From NCBI RefSeq assembly GCF_905404315.1, contig NC_066312.1:17905001-17969000 (forward strand): DNA of 64,000 bases, in the 5' to 3' direction. The number at the start of each line of letters is the position of its first letter. Position 1 is the stretch's first letter. The notes below the pieces were generated by a model. It worked only from the letters and a program-made list of their open reading frames with translations, did not search any database and had not been told where the DNA came from. Shown here piece after piece: positions 11,808 to 23,073 of this stretch. Source of the DNA: Leptidea sinapis (Eukaryota; Arthropoda; Insecta; Lepidoptera; Pieridae). Made by a program: the position numbers and the translations under genes.

Positions 11808-12430
11808 CACTTACGTAGAGCCTCTCGTTGCTAGAAAACCGATAGTAAATAATAGTTAAAAAAAACTAAAAAGCACGCTTTGTATAAAAAGCAACTAAAA
11901 AATAGAAAATAAATTTATTTTGAAAATAGTGTAAAAAAAAATATATTTTATTGTAAAAAAAAGCGTGGGGTGTTATAGTTAGAATTATTATTTTAATAAT
12001 ATCTTAAAAAGCACCCCACGCTTTTTTTACAATAAAATATATTTTTTCTACACTATTTTCAATTATATTTATTTTCTATTTTTTTGTTGAATTTTATATA
12101 ATGCGTGCTTTTTAGATTTTTTTAACTATTATTTATTTTTCATTTTTAGTCAAATTGGTGTAATGTCATCGGTCCTCGATAAATCTACAAAGTTTGAACG
12201 AAATCTAGCCGTTTAAAGTGGGTCAAAATCGCGCCCAAAGAAGTCGGTTACAAACATAAAAACAACAGGTGAAGTAATATAAAGCGTATAAAAACAGGCC
12301 AGGTTTAGTATGTGTGAGAAGCTACGTCTTACACTCGCGAGTGACACACACACTGTATGATAGTGCATTGCTCAAAATAGAGGTTAACTGTCGATCTTAA
12401 TTTTTTTCCGATTATTTCACAGCTGATATC
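11808..12430 (+). mobile_element. C-MITE copy 3 split by inverted-repeat element
   Basis: The left end GTAGAGCCTCTCGTTGCTAG lies at 11816. The body resumes at 12291 with AAACAGGCCAGGTTTAG, CTACGTCTTACACTCGCGAG and CTCAAAATAGAGGTTAAC. About 440 bp of I-type sequence, including the 11846-12140 inverted repeat, lie between the two halves. Confidence 0.55.
11846..12140. repeat. Long inverted repeat (cruciform-capable)
   Basis: Core arms 11923-11972 and 12012-12059 pair nearly perfectly around a 39-nt AT spacer; each carries GCGTGGGGTG or its complement. Weaker pairing extends the arms to about 125 bp, each outer part holding a GCACGC motif next to CTAAAAA. The arms are related to the I-repeat, which suggests two head-to-head I-type copies. 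Confidence 0.7.
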
Positions 12431-12519
12431 GCTCTATAACTCCCAATTCTGGGTCGAACTTTTAACACCCATGTTAATGTGTCAGTTTTTGTCAATGATG
12501 AATATTTTTTACAGTACTA

Positions 12520-12640
12520 AGAACACATCTTACACTCGCGATTTGTAAAATTGTATGTGAATTTGTGTTAGTGTGCGTATATTGCTCAAAATAGAGGTTA
12601 ACAGTCAACCTCAATTTTAGAGTCTATCTAGACGTATAAG
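12520..12640 (+). mobile_element. C-MITE right half
   Basis: CTTACACTCGCGATTTGTAA, GCTCAAAATAGAGGTTAACA, then the terminal TATCTAGACGTATAA. The left half is missing. Its upstream flank at 12420-12510 recurs at 13033-13125. Confidence 0.55.
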
Positions 12641-12869
12641 TGATCTAAGATATTCAGTTATAATAAAATTATATAGAGTATGAGGGAAGATGAGTTTAGA
12701 AGTTTTTCCAAAAAATACCCACCGGAGTTCGTCCCTGAGAGACCCGGAGCGGCGAGGATGGATATCTTGTTTATCGACGCCGAGATGTTGATAATCGCAG
12801 TAGTATAGCTACCATGAATATTCGTGGAAGGATTGTTTCTATATTATTATATAACTTAGATAATTTTTC

Positions 12870-13130
12870 TAGATAGATACTCTTGCTGCTAGACAACAGA
12901 TGAAAACAGGCCGGATTTATAACTTAAGTGTGCGCGGAAAGCTACGTGTTATACTCGCGATTTTTATGCCACTGTATTAGTGTGCGTGAATTGCTCAAAT
13001 TAGAGTTTAACTGTCAACCTCAATCTTTTTTGTCGTTTTCACAGCTGATATCGCTATATACCTTCTGTGTCGAACTTTTAACACGCATATTAATGTTTCA
13101 TTTTTTGTCAATTACATTTTTTTTCACAGA
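12870..13130 (+). mobile_element. C-MITE copy with duplicated flank
   Basis: TCTAGATAGATACTCTTGCT, ACAACAGATGAAAACAGGCC and the antisense-free body to CAACCTCAATC. The right side runs into sequence (GCTGATATCGCTATATA, TCGAACTTTTAACACGC) that also follows copy 3. The pair therefore looks like a local duplication of MITE plus flank. Confidence 0.55.
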
Positions 13131-13386
13131 TAAAAGGAAAGCTTATATTGCAATTTGTGATAGTGTGATAAATAGCATGGGTAAAGAATTTTTCAGGACA
13201 CCTCAGGAAGCAATGGGAAAAAATTTCTCGCAAATTTGATATTTGCAAAGTAAGACAATCAGGGGAATATACAATAGCCGTTGCTCCTTTATTATTTGTA
13301 TTTTGTATTGACGCAAATCTATTGAATGACGGGAAAATAGGGAAAACACCCTCACGCTACACTAACAGTTTCTTTGGATTAATAGC

Positions 13387-13788
13387 ACTGACTTGTATAA
13401 ATACCACTGGATAGGCAGTTCCATATGTTTAACAGGAAATTTTTGTGCCTATTTGAAGCGCCACTCGGGAACGTCCAGAGAACTAATTTTGACGTATAAT
13501 AGAAATGGCTAACTGCGAAGAAACGTATAATACTCTGAAGTATTTTTGCATTTTGAATTAATTTCGTTAGTTTTTCGTGTTATTTATACTTCAAGAATCA
13601 ACGTAATAAAGTACACTTTTTTTTTGTAAATAGCTTTCCACCATCTATCGATGTCTGCTGAGGTTGTCATCACTTTTAGTACCGCAGACTCTCGCTACAT
13701 GGCCAACAGCGCCAAAATGGCGAATATCAAACAGGCACAAAAAAAAAGCATTTGACAGCCGCCTGTCAGTGATTTATATTCAGGATAA
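13387..13788 (+). mobile_element. D-MITE copy 1
   Basis: About 400-bp element. The interior (TTTTGACGTATAATA, TTTGCATTTTGAATTAATTT, ACTTCAAGAATCAACGTAAT, ATGGCCAACAGCGCC) is shared with 19860-20236 and, reversed, 60613-61055. The termini carry an inverted TACCACTGGA-type repeat. No coding capacity. Confidence 0.65.
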
Positions 13789-14017
13789 TCCAAACGTAAA
13801 ACGTTGACAATATCGTAAATCAAACAAAGTGTGCAGAGAACTCTTAAATAATTAATCTACTAACCCAATTCATACTACCAGACAGCAAAGAATAAAAAGA
13901 TTTTAAAATAAGTCCTAATCACGCAGCGCAAGATAATTTTATGACAGTAATGTTAAATGACGCCCAGCAAAGTGGTAACGGGTCAGTTAGTTATTTATAA
14001 ATATCACTCGAAAATAC

Positions 14018-14318
14018 CAGGGGAGGCTCCTTTGCACAGGATGACGGCTAGATTATGGGTACCACAACCGCGCCTATTTTTGCCACAAATAGTAATGTGT
14101 AAGCATTACTGTGTTTCGGTCTGAAGGGCACCGTAGCTTGTGAAATTACTGGGCAAATGAGACTTAACATCTTGCGAGCGCAGTTGTAGTAGTTCCGCTC
14201 AGAATTTATGGGGTTTTTCAAGAATCCTGAGCGTCACTGCATTGTAATTGGCAGGGTGCATCAATTACCATCAGCTGAAAGTCCTGCTCGTCTCATCTCT
14301 TATTATCATAAAAAAAAT
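14018..14318 (+). repeat. B-repeat copy
   Basis: Near full length: GGGGAGGCTCCTTTGCACAG, GAAATTACTGGGCAAATGAG, TTTTTCAAGAATCCTGAGCG, ending CTTATTATCATAAAAAAAA. Confidence 0.65.
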
Positions 14319-14849
14319 GCTTGCCGATACTACTGCATAGTACTCACCATAGACTAATAACTAATAAATATACAGGCGTATTTACGACCCTATAGCCCTT
14401 AAATCCATGGCCAATTAACATTCGCCAATGAGTGCGTTATCTAGTGGTTAAGTGGCTGACTGTTTACGACTTGTCAATCAAAATCGGTTACAGTAACAAT
14501 AGATTCCCTTACCTTTTCTATCTCGCTGTATCTCCGTTAGAGATGTTCTATCTCTTGCACGCTTTGTAATATTTTCAAATGCTTTCTGTCTTTGTAATTC
14601 TCGGTAGAAGATATAGTATTGACAATGAGTGCACGTGCCTAGTTTTGCTAAATATATTAGATCTAAAACTTGTTCGAAGTGAAAAACAAGAAATTGTTCT
14701 AGTACAGTATATGATCTATATCCGCGGGGTGCCTATATGTTCCGTAATATGCCACGAACACAGAAACCGTGAATATACTGTGGTAATTGATATGTGATTA
14801 AAGCTTCTTAAAGCTCCTTCAATAGGTTGTAATAAGGTCTATTTTGCTT

Positions 14850-14899
14850 TTCTATTAGTCTTTTGTATTCACCATGGTGAATACAAAAGACTAATAGAA
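14850..14899. repeat. Perfect 50-bp palindrome, no loop
   Basis: Two 25-bp arms meet with no spacer at CACCATGGTG; every base pairs. Separated by only 32 bp of AAT-rich sequence from a second perfect palindrome. Confidence 0.9.
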
Positions 14900-14931
14900 T
14901 AATAATAAATAAAAATAATAATAATAAAATA

Positions 14932-14983
14932 ATAGCGAATATTTTTACTGTAACACATGTGTTACAGTAAAAATATTCGCTAT
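14932..14983. repeat. Perfect 52-bp palindrome, no loop
   Basis: Two 26-bp arms meeting at ACACATGTGT; every base pairs. Its sequence is unrelated to the palindrome at 14850-14899. Confidence 0.9.
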
Positions 14984-14999
14984 AAGTCATCTAACCAGC

Positions 15000-15380
15000 T
15001 GGCAATTATATTAAGAGAGCCAATGATAATGAATAAGTATATATTAAAGTGCGTAATAATTTTATTTTATTACTAAACATATTACTGTTATTATGTCATA
15101 TAAGAGTCTACTTATCTGTGGATTGCTACTACATACTCATAACTAGACTCCTAAGTACATACAAATTGAAATGTTCTCAATAAAATTGCTGACGTCGACA
15201 TTAATGACATTATAAGTGCTACTTACTACACAATAGTGCATATGAGCTATCATTAATTTCTTTGCTTCGTCGTATACCTCCACCTAGAAATTATGTGAGT
15301 ACTATACGGCCCCCTATCGTTCCCCTGTCATCCCTTCGCACTAGGCTTTTTGCGTATATTATGTTGTGATATTTTCGTAC
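15000..15380. other. Spacer
   Basis: No gene, inverted repeat or repeat family recognised. Confidence 0.35.
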
Positions 15381-15382
15381 TA

Positions 15383-15601
15383 TCACTGCTTTGTTTTTGA
15401 AGTTTTCATTGTTACGTTTTGACTTATGTTTTTTATAGTTCTGTAGTTACCGTTTTTCTGTGTCGCTATAATAGTACTGCCAGACAAAGAAGTACGCGCT
15501 TTTACGAAGGTATCCATATCGTTTTGTCCTGGAAACTCACAAGGAAGCTCATTACACAGCTGGATTGAACGTGGATGAAAGTTCCTTGAAAACCACACTG
15601 T
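15383..15601 (-). pseudogene. Jockey-like retrotransposon, C-terminal remnant
   Basis: The minus-strand translation contains FSRNFHPRSIQLCNELPCE, then a PGQNDMDTF stretch. This is the characteristic C-terminal region (FLPRTxxLWNELP...FPxxYDMxxFK) of lepidopteran jockey/LINE reverse transcriptases. No reverse-transcriptase palm (FADD) remains. A 5'-truncated, dead copy. Confidence 0.6.
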
Positions 15602-16539
15602 GGCGGAAATAATTTATCCTAAATTAATTTTATCTTTTTCATTAGATGAATCAACGTGTGCAGCTAATAGTGTATTATTGAAAGATCCATATTCCGAAGA
15701 TAGCCGAAGATATCCGAGGAATCCCGAAGGCGATATGTTGGGGAGCTCGTCAGCCCGTGACGCTGAACCAGCCGGCTGTAACGTCTCCTCGCATCTTGGG
15801 GCCTACGACGAAAATCGTAATCCGAAGCTTTGTGTGGCTAGATAGGACCAAATATTGGTAAATTATTTTTAGTATTTCGCAAAAGATTTTTGCAAATTGC
15901 ACGTTGATCTTAATCCAAATATTATGAGCCTTGCTTGAGTGATCTTTCTTGATTTTAGCATTCAACGAATTACAACATTTAATTTCATTCGATTATAAAA
16001 CCTGTGTCTTGTAATTAGGTTTATTACGTATAATTATCAATGAAAATGTGTCTAAATATAAACTATAATCAAACGTATGGCCTTGTAACTTTTTGTCATT
16101 ACGACCTGTTATGACGGTATTCATATATTTGTTGGTGACAGCAATCGTGAGCGACAGTAACTCTAATCATTATGTTCTGTGGTTCTTCCTATTCTATCTT
16201 TTCTCTTCATATACTATACCTTTGATTTATACTATTTATTAAGACTTACACACTAACACAAACACTATTACTAGAAAACTCGGAATAAAGACGCGCCTAG
16301 TTTCTTACGCCCGTTCTTCTCAGGCTGAAGCATTTTTTCTTAGCAGGTAGTAGACCTGAATATATTCAGGTGGTTTAATCATGTAACGATAGTGCAGATG
16401 AACTGCATAAATTTATAGAACAAATATGGGCGTTCTTTCCAAATTAGATCGGGGTTGTACTGGATTAAAGCCAGGCTTATCTCCAGGGAACTCCGTGGTC
16501 AACACGAAGACAAAGGATTCGAAGAACCTGGGAGACAAC

Positions 16540-16835
16540 AATAGAGCTAGTCAGTTCTTGAAGCCGGCCAAATTCTAACGGTCTATACGACGCAAGCCCT
16601 GGCTGCATATTCATGCATATGCATGAGTATTGTTCTCATTTCTGGTTGGGTGTACCCCAGCCTCAGATCGAACCATCAACTCGATTACTTGACAGAGACG
16701 TTGCTTCTCTGTATCGTTCCTGTCACATTTATCACGGGAAGTATTCCGAAGAGCCGTTTGTCCTGATAACTGCCGCATGGTGCTCTGATGCCGAAAATGA
16801 AAATGATATCGAAAAAATCGAGGTTGACAGTTAAC
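16540..16835 (+). pseudogene. Jockey-like retrotransposon remnant
   Basis: The plus-strand frame around 16620-16770 reads HEYCSHFWLGVPQPQIEP, then LLDRDVASLYRSCHIYHGKY and SEEPFVLI. This matches the HMEYCxHLWxGAPQ...RRDVASLCxFYRIYHGECSEEL segment near the end of lepidopteran jockey ORF2. Frames shift upstream and downstream. Confidence 0.6.
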
Positions 16836-17439
16836 CCCTATGAGCACTGTAGTTCGTGCTGTGCTGTGCTATGTTTACTAAGGTGATGGACTTTTACAGT
16901 CATATATAATGGGCAGATGCTTCTACATATCTGGTTGGTTACCCACTTATTCCGCCAAAAACTATTGAATACACAAAAACTAAACTCAAACTTAACCCCA
17001 AGCATTGTTGCTGTTACCATTTGAACGACAGCAATTTTCGTGTGTTATTTTTTTAATATTTATATAGGTAACAAAAAGAATGTATACCTATAAAACATAT
17101 TGAAACTTCGAAGTACTCGTATATATTTTAAAATCATTGTAAAAAAATAAATGACGAAAAAGCTGCACCCACATCGTTTGACTCATAGAAAAGTATGAAC
17201 ACTATTTGTAACTTGAACTTTAAGTTACTTGCGTGTAGCTTTTGTAATTCTTGGAACAAAGCCATGCGATACTGTTACCACCACAGGTTCACTTTATATG
17301 AAACCATTTACAATCTATCACCAAGTGGTCAGTACAACTCTATTTATAATTTTTTATATTAGAAGAGAAGAAATGGGCACGTGGCTTACCTAATCGAAAG
17401 TGTCACAAACAGTCGTTCAATATCAGCATTACTAGAGAT

Positions 17440-17710
17440 CTAGATTTGTATTGTCGGCCTTTGAAAGGGTAGTATGCTTAAGACTTGAAGATCCCTATAG
17501 GTCGGTTCAAGAATACAACAACTCTCAGCACTCCCATGACACACGCGGGAGAAGATGCAGAGAGACCCGATATCTCAAATCCATAGAGTAAAGCCAAACG
17601 GAGATGACTTGATCGTCGATGATTCGAGCTACTCTTCATTGTATGCGGTCAAATGGAAGAAGCTGCAGAGCGCCCAAAGATGGGAACAGTACTCTATATC
17701 TGGCTGAATT
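17440..17710 (-). pseudogene. Jockey-like retrotransposon remnant, antisense
   Basis: The minus strand gives AQIQPDIEYCSHLWA and, in a second frame, RIIDDQVISVWLYSMDLRY followed by a HLLPRVSWEC segment. These equal the HMEYCSHLWAG / ARIVDD...RLDSLALRRDVASL region with at least one frameshift and substitutions. Confidence 0.55.
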
Positions 17711-18108
17711 TGCGCCTTAACTGAACCCCTCTCTGTTTGAGTTTCTGCGACTTAGACATTGTACTCGACTCATCATTTTAAAATGAAATATTTTTACACT
17801 CATGTATACATTACTCATTCGATCGATGTGCCCAAAACAAAAAGTATACCTTTCATTGTTTTCATAACAGCACTTCCATCTAGCATTTGCTTGTATTTTA
17901 TTCGACACACTTTTTGCATCGCATTCCTGCTACATTCAGATTTCATGCTCTCTTGAAAGTTACTGTCGTACTAAAACGGAGAATACGGAACCGGCGAGGG
18001 GTGGCTACAAGTAAATAAAATATATCACACGAGTAAAAATAAACTCTATGTTAAAACTCCACGATAGTAAAAGTTTAAAAGCAAATATATTTAATGTTGC
18101 TTCAGTTA

Positions 18109-18496
18109 CAGGTCCTGTCAAAATACGCTCAGCTGCTCGAATTGTTGGAGATCCAGTGCTCGGTGAACGGCTAGAATCTAGATCATACGGCATTACGTAG
18201 AGACGTCGCTTCATTGTGTGTCGACTACCTCATTCATCACGGGGAGTGGATCCGAAGAGCTGTTTGACCTGATTCCTGCCACCGAATTCCACCTTCGCAT
18301 GACCCGCCATAAATTAGGATATAATCTGGATGGGACGGTCCTCCACAGTGCGCTTTTCAAGGAGCTTTCTGCGTCCGGGACGATACGACATCTTAAAAAA
18401 AAGCGCGTACACCTTCCTTAAAGGCCGGCAACGCTCCTGTGATTCCTGTGGTGTTGCAAGAGAATGCGAGCGGCGGTGATCACTTAACATCAGGTA
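18109..18496 (+). pseudogene. Jockey-like retrotransposon, C-terminal remnant
   Basis: In several frames: AARIVGDPVLGERLES, then a HHGE-like cluster, then FHLRMTRHKLGYNLDG and PGRYD followed by KKKRVHLP. Same order as the C terminus of the copies at 21183 and 22560. Multiple frameshifts; no single frame spans it. Confidence 0.6.
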
Positions 18497-18499
18497 CCT

Positions 18500-19855
18500 T
18501 AAAAAAGGTCTATCTGTTATAAACACAGAGACATCGATTCTGCTATAAGTAGATCTATAAGAGATCTTATACGTATTAAATAAATATGTTAGTCACCAAA
18601 TATAAATCATAAATTTATCTGAGTATAGTTGTAAAGTGAATACTTAGGTAGTTTAATTGGTCCGGCCATGGAGTAACGTGGTCTTACTAACGAAGTAACG
18701 TGGATGACTCGTCACAATGGAATTTTCTGCGTATCTCATGTACCTACATACGTAAAATGTACGCGTGTATAACGAATAGATATTTTTCATTGCATTGGAT
18801 AAACTATATTTCACAACTTACTAACTAGTGCTTTCTTTGCATAGGATTCCAGTTAGGAGGGCTTAAAGAAGAAAGGTGCCTGCACTATTGTGATTGCTTT
18901 CAAAGACATCATGTTATATCATGAAATAGAAAATACATGTAGGTACTATAATAAAATAAATTTAAAAGTAATATACCTACTTAATAGGTAGGTCATTAAG
19001 TACCTGTAAAGATACCCGATCTAAAGATTAAAGTGATTAAATTAATACTTATTAAAACAATTATCACAGACAAGACAAGGTTAAGTAAGTGCAACAAGAT
19101 TCGAATCTAGATACGAGACCAGACTAGCTTATACTTGGTAATCCATATTTAAACAAATATTTTTATCCTTTTTTTTTACGATTACGGTTATGAAGTTCCG
19201 TGTATTCGTCTAATATCGCCATTGTAGTCTACGATATGTTTGTAGTCATAAGGTCGAAAAACCATTGACGAACATAAAATAGAAGTGCTTTATCAATGGT
19301 GTCTTTAACTGATGATCCACAAAAATGTTTGCCAAGAATTAGTTCTAATCTGGTCTGTCTATAATAAAAATATGTAAATGTATAAATATATGAATGTTCA
19401 ATAATATAATAAGCCTGTAAAGTGAACATAATGATGCAATAAAATCGATCGCTAAAGCACAATTACTTCGCTTTGCAGTTACATTTTGAAACAGTTATAA
19501 CAATTATGAATGCATCAATTCGACTAAACTATAAAAAGCTATCCTCTACCTAAAAATGTTATTGCTATTTCGAATTTCGGAAGTATCCTTAGACACTATT
19601 TTTATTTAGTTTTTATATTGCATTTGGATCAGGTGGCCGAAGGCGACTTTAGCCCCAGTAAATTTCGTTTACGTGCTAAAAATGACTGTTGAATTGTATT
19701 TCATTAACAATTTAAAAGGTAAGATTGTTTGTGCAAATTCATTTAAAAATAGCCTTAGTTATGCGACTGCTTCTACATTGCGTTTATAAAGCGGAAAATA
19801 CTTCCAAGTGATTATTGCAATATTAGCGACAAAAGATACTGCGGTTCGTTTCTGT
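18500..19855. other. AT-rich spacer
   Basis: No coding frame with recognisable content. A simple AGGTAGGT-type cluster sits near 18985. Nothing else seen. Confidence 0.35.
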
Positions 19856-19859
19856 CACA

Positions 19860-20236
19860 GGACAGGCTGTTCTATATGTTTGACAGCAAATTTGCCTATT
19901 TGAAGCGCCACTCACGAGCGTCCAGAGAAATAATTTTGACGTATAATACAAATGCTGCGAAGGAACGTACAATACTCTGAAGTATTTTTGCATTTTGAAT
20001 TAATTTCGTACGTTTTTCGTGTTATTTATACTTCAAGAATCAACGTAATAAAGTACACATTTTTTTTAAATAGTTTCCCACCATTTATCGATGTTTGCTG
20101 AGGTTGTCATCACTAGTTTTGTACCGCAGACTCTCGCTACATGGCCAACAGCGCCAAAAAGGCGAATATCAAAACAAGCACAAAAGCATTTTGACAGCTG
20201 CCAGTCCAGTGGTATGTATGTAGTAGAGGTCAGTGC
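19860..20236 (+). mobile_element. D-MITE copy 2
   Basis: Very close to copy 1 across the interior (ACTTCAAGAATCAACGTAAT, GAGGTTGTCATCACT, CTCGCTACATGGCCAACAGC). The right end reads TCCAGTGGTATG and runs to AGAGGTCAGTGC. The 66-residue open frame within it is not a gene. Confidence 0.65.
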
Positions 20237-20569
20237 TCATGATACATATGTGGCGAACACGAAAATTCAATATTGGACGCGGTATTACTAAGGCTATAAA
20301 GTGTACTTAGACTTTGCTCAGACTTTACTTAAGTAAACCTAAGGTGAGTGTGATAAAACGCGAAGTTCACTTTTGCATTGGGCTGTCTTAACTTATACTT
20401 AGCATAATTTCACCTGTAAAATGACTAATACAAATACGAAATGAAACATTATACTGAGCTTGCACTCAGCTATGTTTTACGTAAGTATAGTCAGAGTTTA
20501 GTCTAAGTACGCTCTATAGATCTCAGCCGAAGACCAAAAGGAATAGATTAATAGGCACCATCCCGAATC

Positions 20570-20740
20570 TCCAGTACAAATAATTCATTTAAGCTTAAAC
20601 AAAGCGCTTTTGATTCGTCTTCAAAAATATTTAGGTAATTTGAATTACTGAATCTGCTGTTTGGAAAAAGTAGAGCTCATGAGCAGAACATACAAAAAAC
20701 TCAACGGTCACTCTCATCAACCAAATTGAGTATTTTACAA
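20570..20740 (+). repeat. M-repeat copy
   Basis: TAAGCTTAAACAAAGCGCTTTTGATTCGTC-type start and GAGCAGAACATACAAAAAAC end match 33080-33235. Likely a non-LTR 3' tail fragment. Confidence 0.5.
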
Positions 20741-20895
20741 TGGTGGTAATATATACAAAAAAAAAATTGTAAGGTGCATCCAATATATGAAGCGTGTTTA
20801 AATAATACCAAATATTTCATAAAAAGTAATAACGAATAAATTTTATAAATATACATTATCGTATATTATTATTCATCAATCTTTAGAGCTTGAAT

Positions 20896-21096
20896 TCATT
20901 GTTTGTGTAAGGATGCTTCGTGAATATGATGGTCGTGATTACTGTTATAATTAGTAATCACATCCAACAAGTTGTATAATGATTTATTAACCATAACAGG
21001 TTCGATCTGGCACCACAAGCAACATCCGTTCATTTCGCACATATTCGAGGGAAGGAAACGACCCAGTACACGACGCCGACGCAATAAATTAAGCAA
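20896..21096 (-). other. Unrecognised short cysteine-containing open frame
   Basis: The minus-strand frame has a basic stretch (RRRRVLGRF) followed by MCEMNGCCLWCQIEP, a tight cysteine cluster, and ends in a stop at 20896. The composition is more protein-like than neighbouring open frames and GC content is higher. No family recognised, no flanking splice sites chosen. It could be a TE-encoded exon fragment or chance. Confidence 0.2.
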
Positions 21097-21182
21097 ACTA
21101 CTGTTATTTTTGTATAAATTATTTTATTTAATTTGTAGTAATAGTATAACAGTCATGTATTAAAAAAAACATTATAAATTGC

Positions 21183-21500
21183 TTGCATACATCACCACAT
21201 ATGGGAACACTTTTAATGAAATTCCACCTTCGCACGACACGCCACAAGTTAGGATATCATCCTCACCAATTGGATGTGTGGCGGTCCTCCACAGTGCGGT
21301 TTACAAGCAGCTTTCTTCCACGTATTACAAAGCTGTGGAATGAACTTCCTTGTGCGGTGTTTCCGGGACGATACGACATGGGTATCTTCAAAAAAAGCGC
21401 GTACACCTTCCTTAAAGGCCGGCAACGCTCCTGTGATTCCTCTGGTGTTGCAAGAGATTGTGGGCGGCGGTGATCACTTAACAACAGGTGACCAGTACGC
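21183..21500 (+). pseudogene. Jockey-like retrotransposon, best-preserved C terminus
   Basis: A single frame from 21183 to 21473 (96 residues) reads KFHLRTTRHKLGYHPHQLDV, WRSSTVRFTSSFLPRITKLW, NELPCAVFPGRYDMGIFKKS, then AYTFLKGRQRSCDSSGV and ends at GRR. This is the extreme C terminus of lepidopteran jockey-type ORF2, uninterrupted here, but the RT and endonuclease domains are absent. A 5'-truncated insertion, the usual fate of LINEs. Confidence 0.75.
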
Positions 21501-21803
21501 TCGTTTGTCCTCCTAATCCATAAAAAAAAAGAAATAAATAATTTGCTTAGTTGTAACTGCAGTTTAAGACTAAAGGCGCTATCAAGTTTCTTTATATTCA
21601 ACGTCGTCTACTGATAAGCAAATTTACGTCTGACGTACACTTTTAACAAGAGCAAAATATTCTACAATTGTTCAGTGTTCTTTGATTACTATGACGCGTA
21701 GTGCACTTTCAATAAAACTGTTGAGTCATGGTCACGATCACAATTAAAGACTACTAAATATATCACGTTAATTATAAATATATAGTATACTTTGTTTTAT
21801 CCA

Positions 21804-21945
21804 ATATAGCCCAGTAATCCTGACTGACTGTGCTAGAGGCCCCGTGTTCGAATCCCGGTACATGCAAACATTTACATGATGAATATGGATGATTGTTTCC
21901 GAGTCATGGAAGTTATAAGTATTTATGTATGTTTAAGTAATAATA
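21804..21945 (+). mobile_element. T-SINE copy, 3'-truncated
   Basis: A-box region TATAGCCCAGTAATCCTG and intact B box (GTTCGAATCCCGG at about 21848), then TTTCCGAGTCATGGA. It is cut off at about 21945 by a B-repeat. Confidence 0.65.
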
Positions 21946-21951
21946 TAATAT

Positions 21952-22038
21952 AATAGGGACGCGACGAGCAGGACTTTCAGCTGATGGTAATTGATACGCC
22001 CAACCCATTACAATGCAGTGCCACTCAGGATTCTTGGA
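21952..22038 (-). repeat. B-repeat fragment
   Basis: GACTTTCAGCTGATGGTAAT and CAATGCAGTGCCACTCAGGA, the B-repeat 3' end in reverse, directly abutting the T-SINE. Confidence 0.55.
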
Positions 22039-22559
22039 TAGTCCAAAAATTATAAATTTATAAAACTGAATTTGTATGCCTTTAAGCAAAATGAACAGAC
22101 GCATCTAAATTTTTTAAACAGGATATAATAACTTAATGTTTTCTACGGGAAGAAAGGGATGCTGTATATCCGTCCCATCTCGGGAATCGAACATCGCACA
22201 AAAACTTCGAACACTTGTGCTCGATGCACGGTGGAAGTTCACTAGGGGTGTCTTTTTTATGTAGCCTGTAGCCTGTACCTACTCGAGTTAGCTTCCGTTT
22301 TATTGAAATGCCGGAAGCGGGGTAAGTACCAAACCATTTTTGACAAACACATGTTTTAATAAGAACACATACAAATACAATAAAGCAAATGCACATCAAT
22401 AAATATTTCTGTAGTTTTTCTGTGGTTTTAGAATTTACCGTGTCAGGGGTAACCCGTTCAGTACCCCAAGGGGTACTTTATATTTTACTATCCATCGTTC
22501 CATCCCGTATCTTATTAACCGTAATATCTATCTTGCGAACTTTTACCAGTGTGTATCGC

Positions 22560-22935
22560 TTTTGCCGCTATACGGCAATATTTCAAGCCGGCCCACATTG
22601 TAGCGCTCTACAAAGCGCAGGTTCGGCCACATGGAGGATTGCTGTCATTTCTGATCTGGCGCAACCTAGTATCAGCTCGAACTGTCGGGGACCCAGTGCT
22701 CTGTGAACGGCTGGATCACTTGGCGTTGCAGTGTGACGTCGCGTTATTGTGTGTATTTTACCGCATTCATCACGGGGAGTGTTCCGAAGAGCTGCTTCAG
22801 CTGATACTTTGTGTGGTGTTTTCGGGACGATACGACATGGGTACCTTCAAAAAAAGCGCGTACACCTTCCCTAAAGGCCGGCAACGCTCTTGTGATTCCT
22901 CTGGACTCTGGTGTTGCTAGAGAATGTGGGCGGTG
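22560..22935 (+). pseudogene. Jockey-like retrotransposon, C-terminal remnant
   Basis: One frame reads CRYTAIFQ/FKPAHIVALYKAQVRPHG, TVGDPVLCERLDHLALQCD, VALLCVFYRIHHGECSEELL, then after an internal deletion VFSGRYDMGTFKKSAYTF and KGRQRSCDSS. Compared with the copy at 21183, the segment between HHGECSEEL and FPGRYDMG (TTRHKLGYHP to WNELP) is deleted. Confidence 0.7.
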
Positions 22936-23073
22936 GGATTTACAAAAAAAAAAAATCAACATGGCGGAATCCAAGATGGCCGCCAGATATAATAAATGTT
23001 TCTTTTCATGAACGTAATAAAGAACATAATATGAATTCATCCCTAAATAACTATCAACTATGATACTATAATT

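Noticed and set aside
12928..13239. 103-residue plus-strand protein
   Set aside because: Starts inside a C-MITE and runs into its duplicated flank; no recognisable domain.
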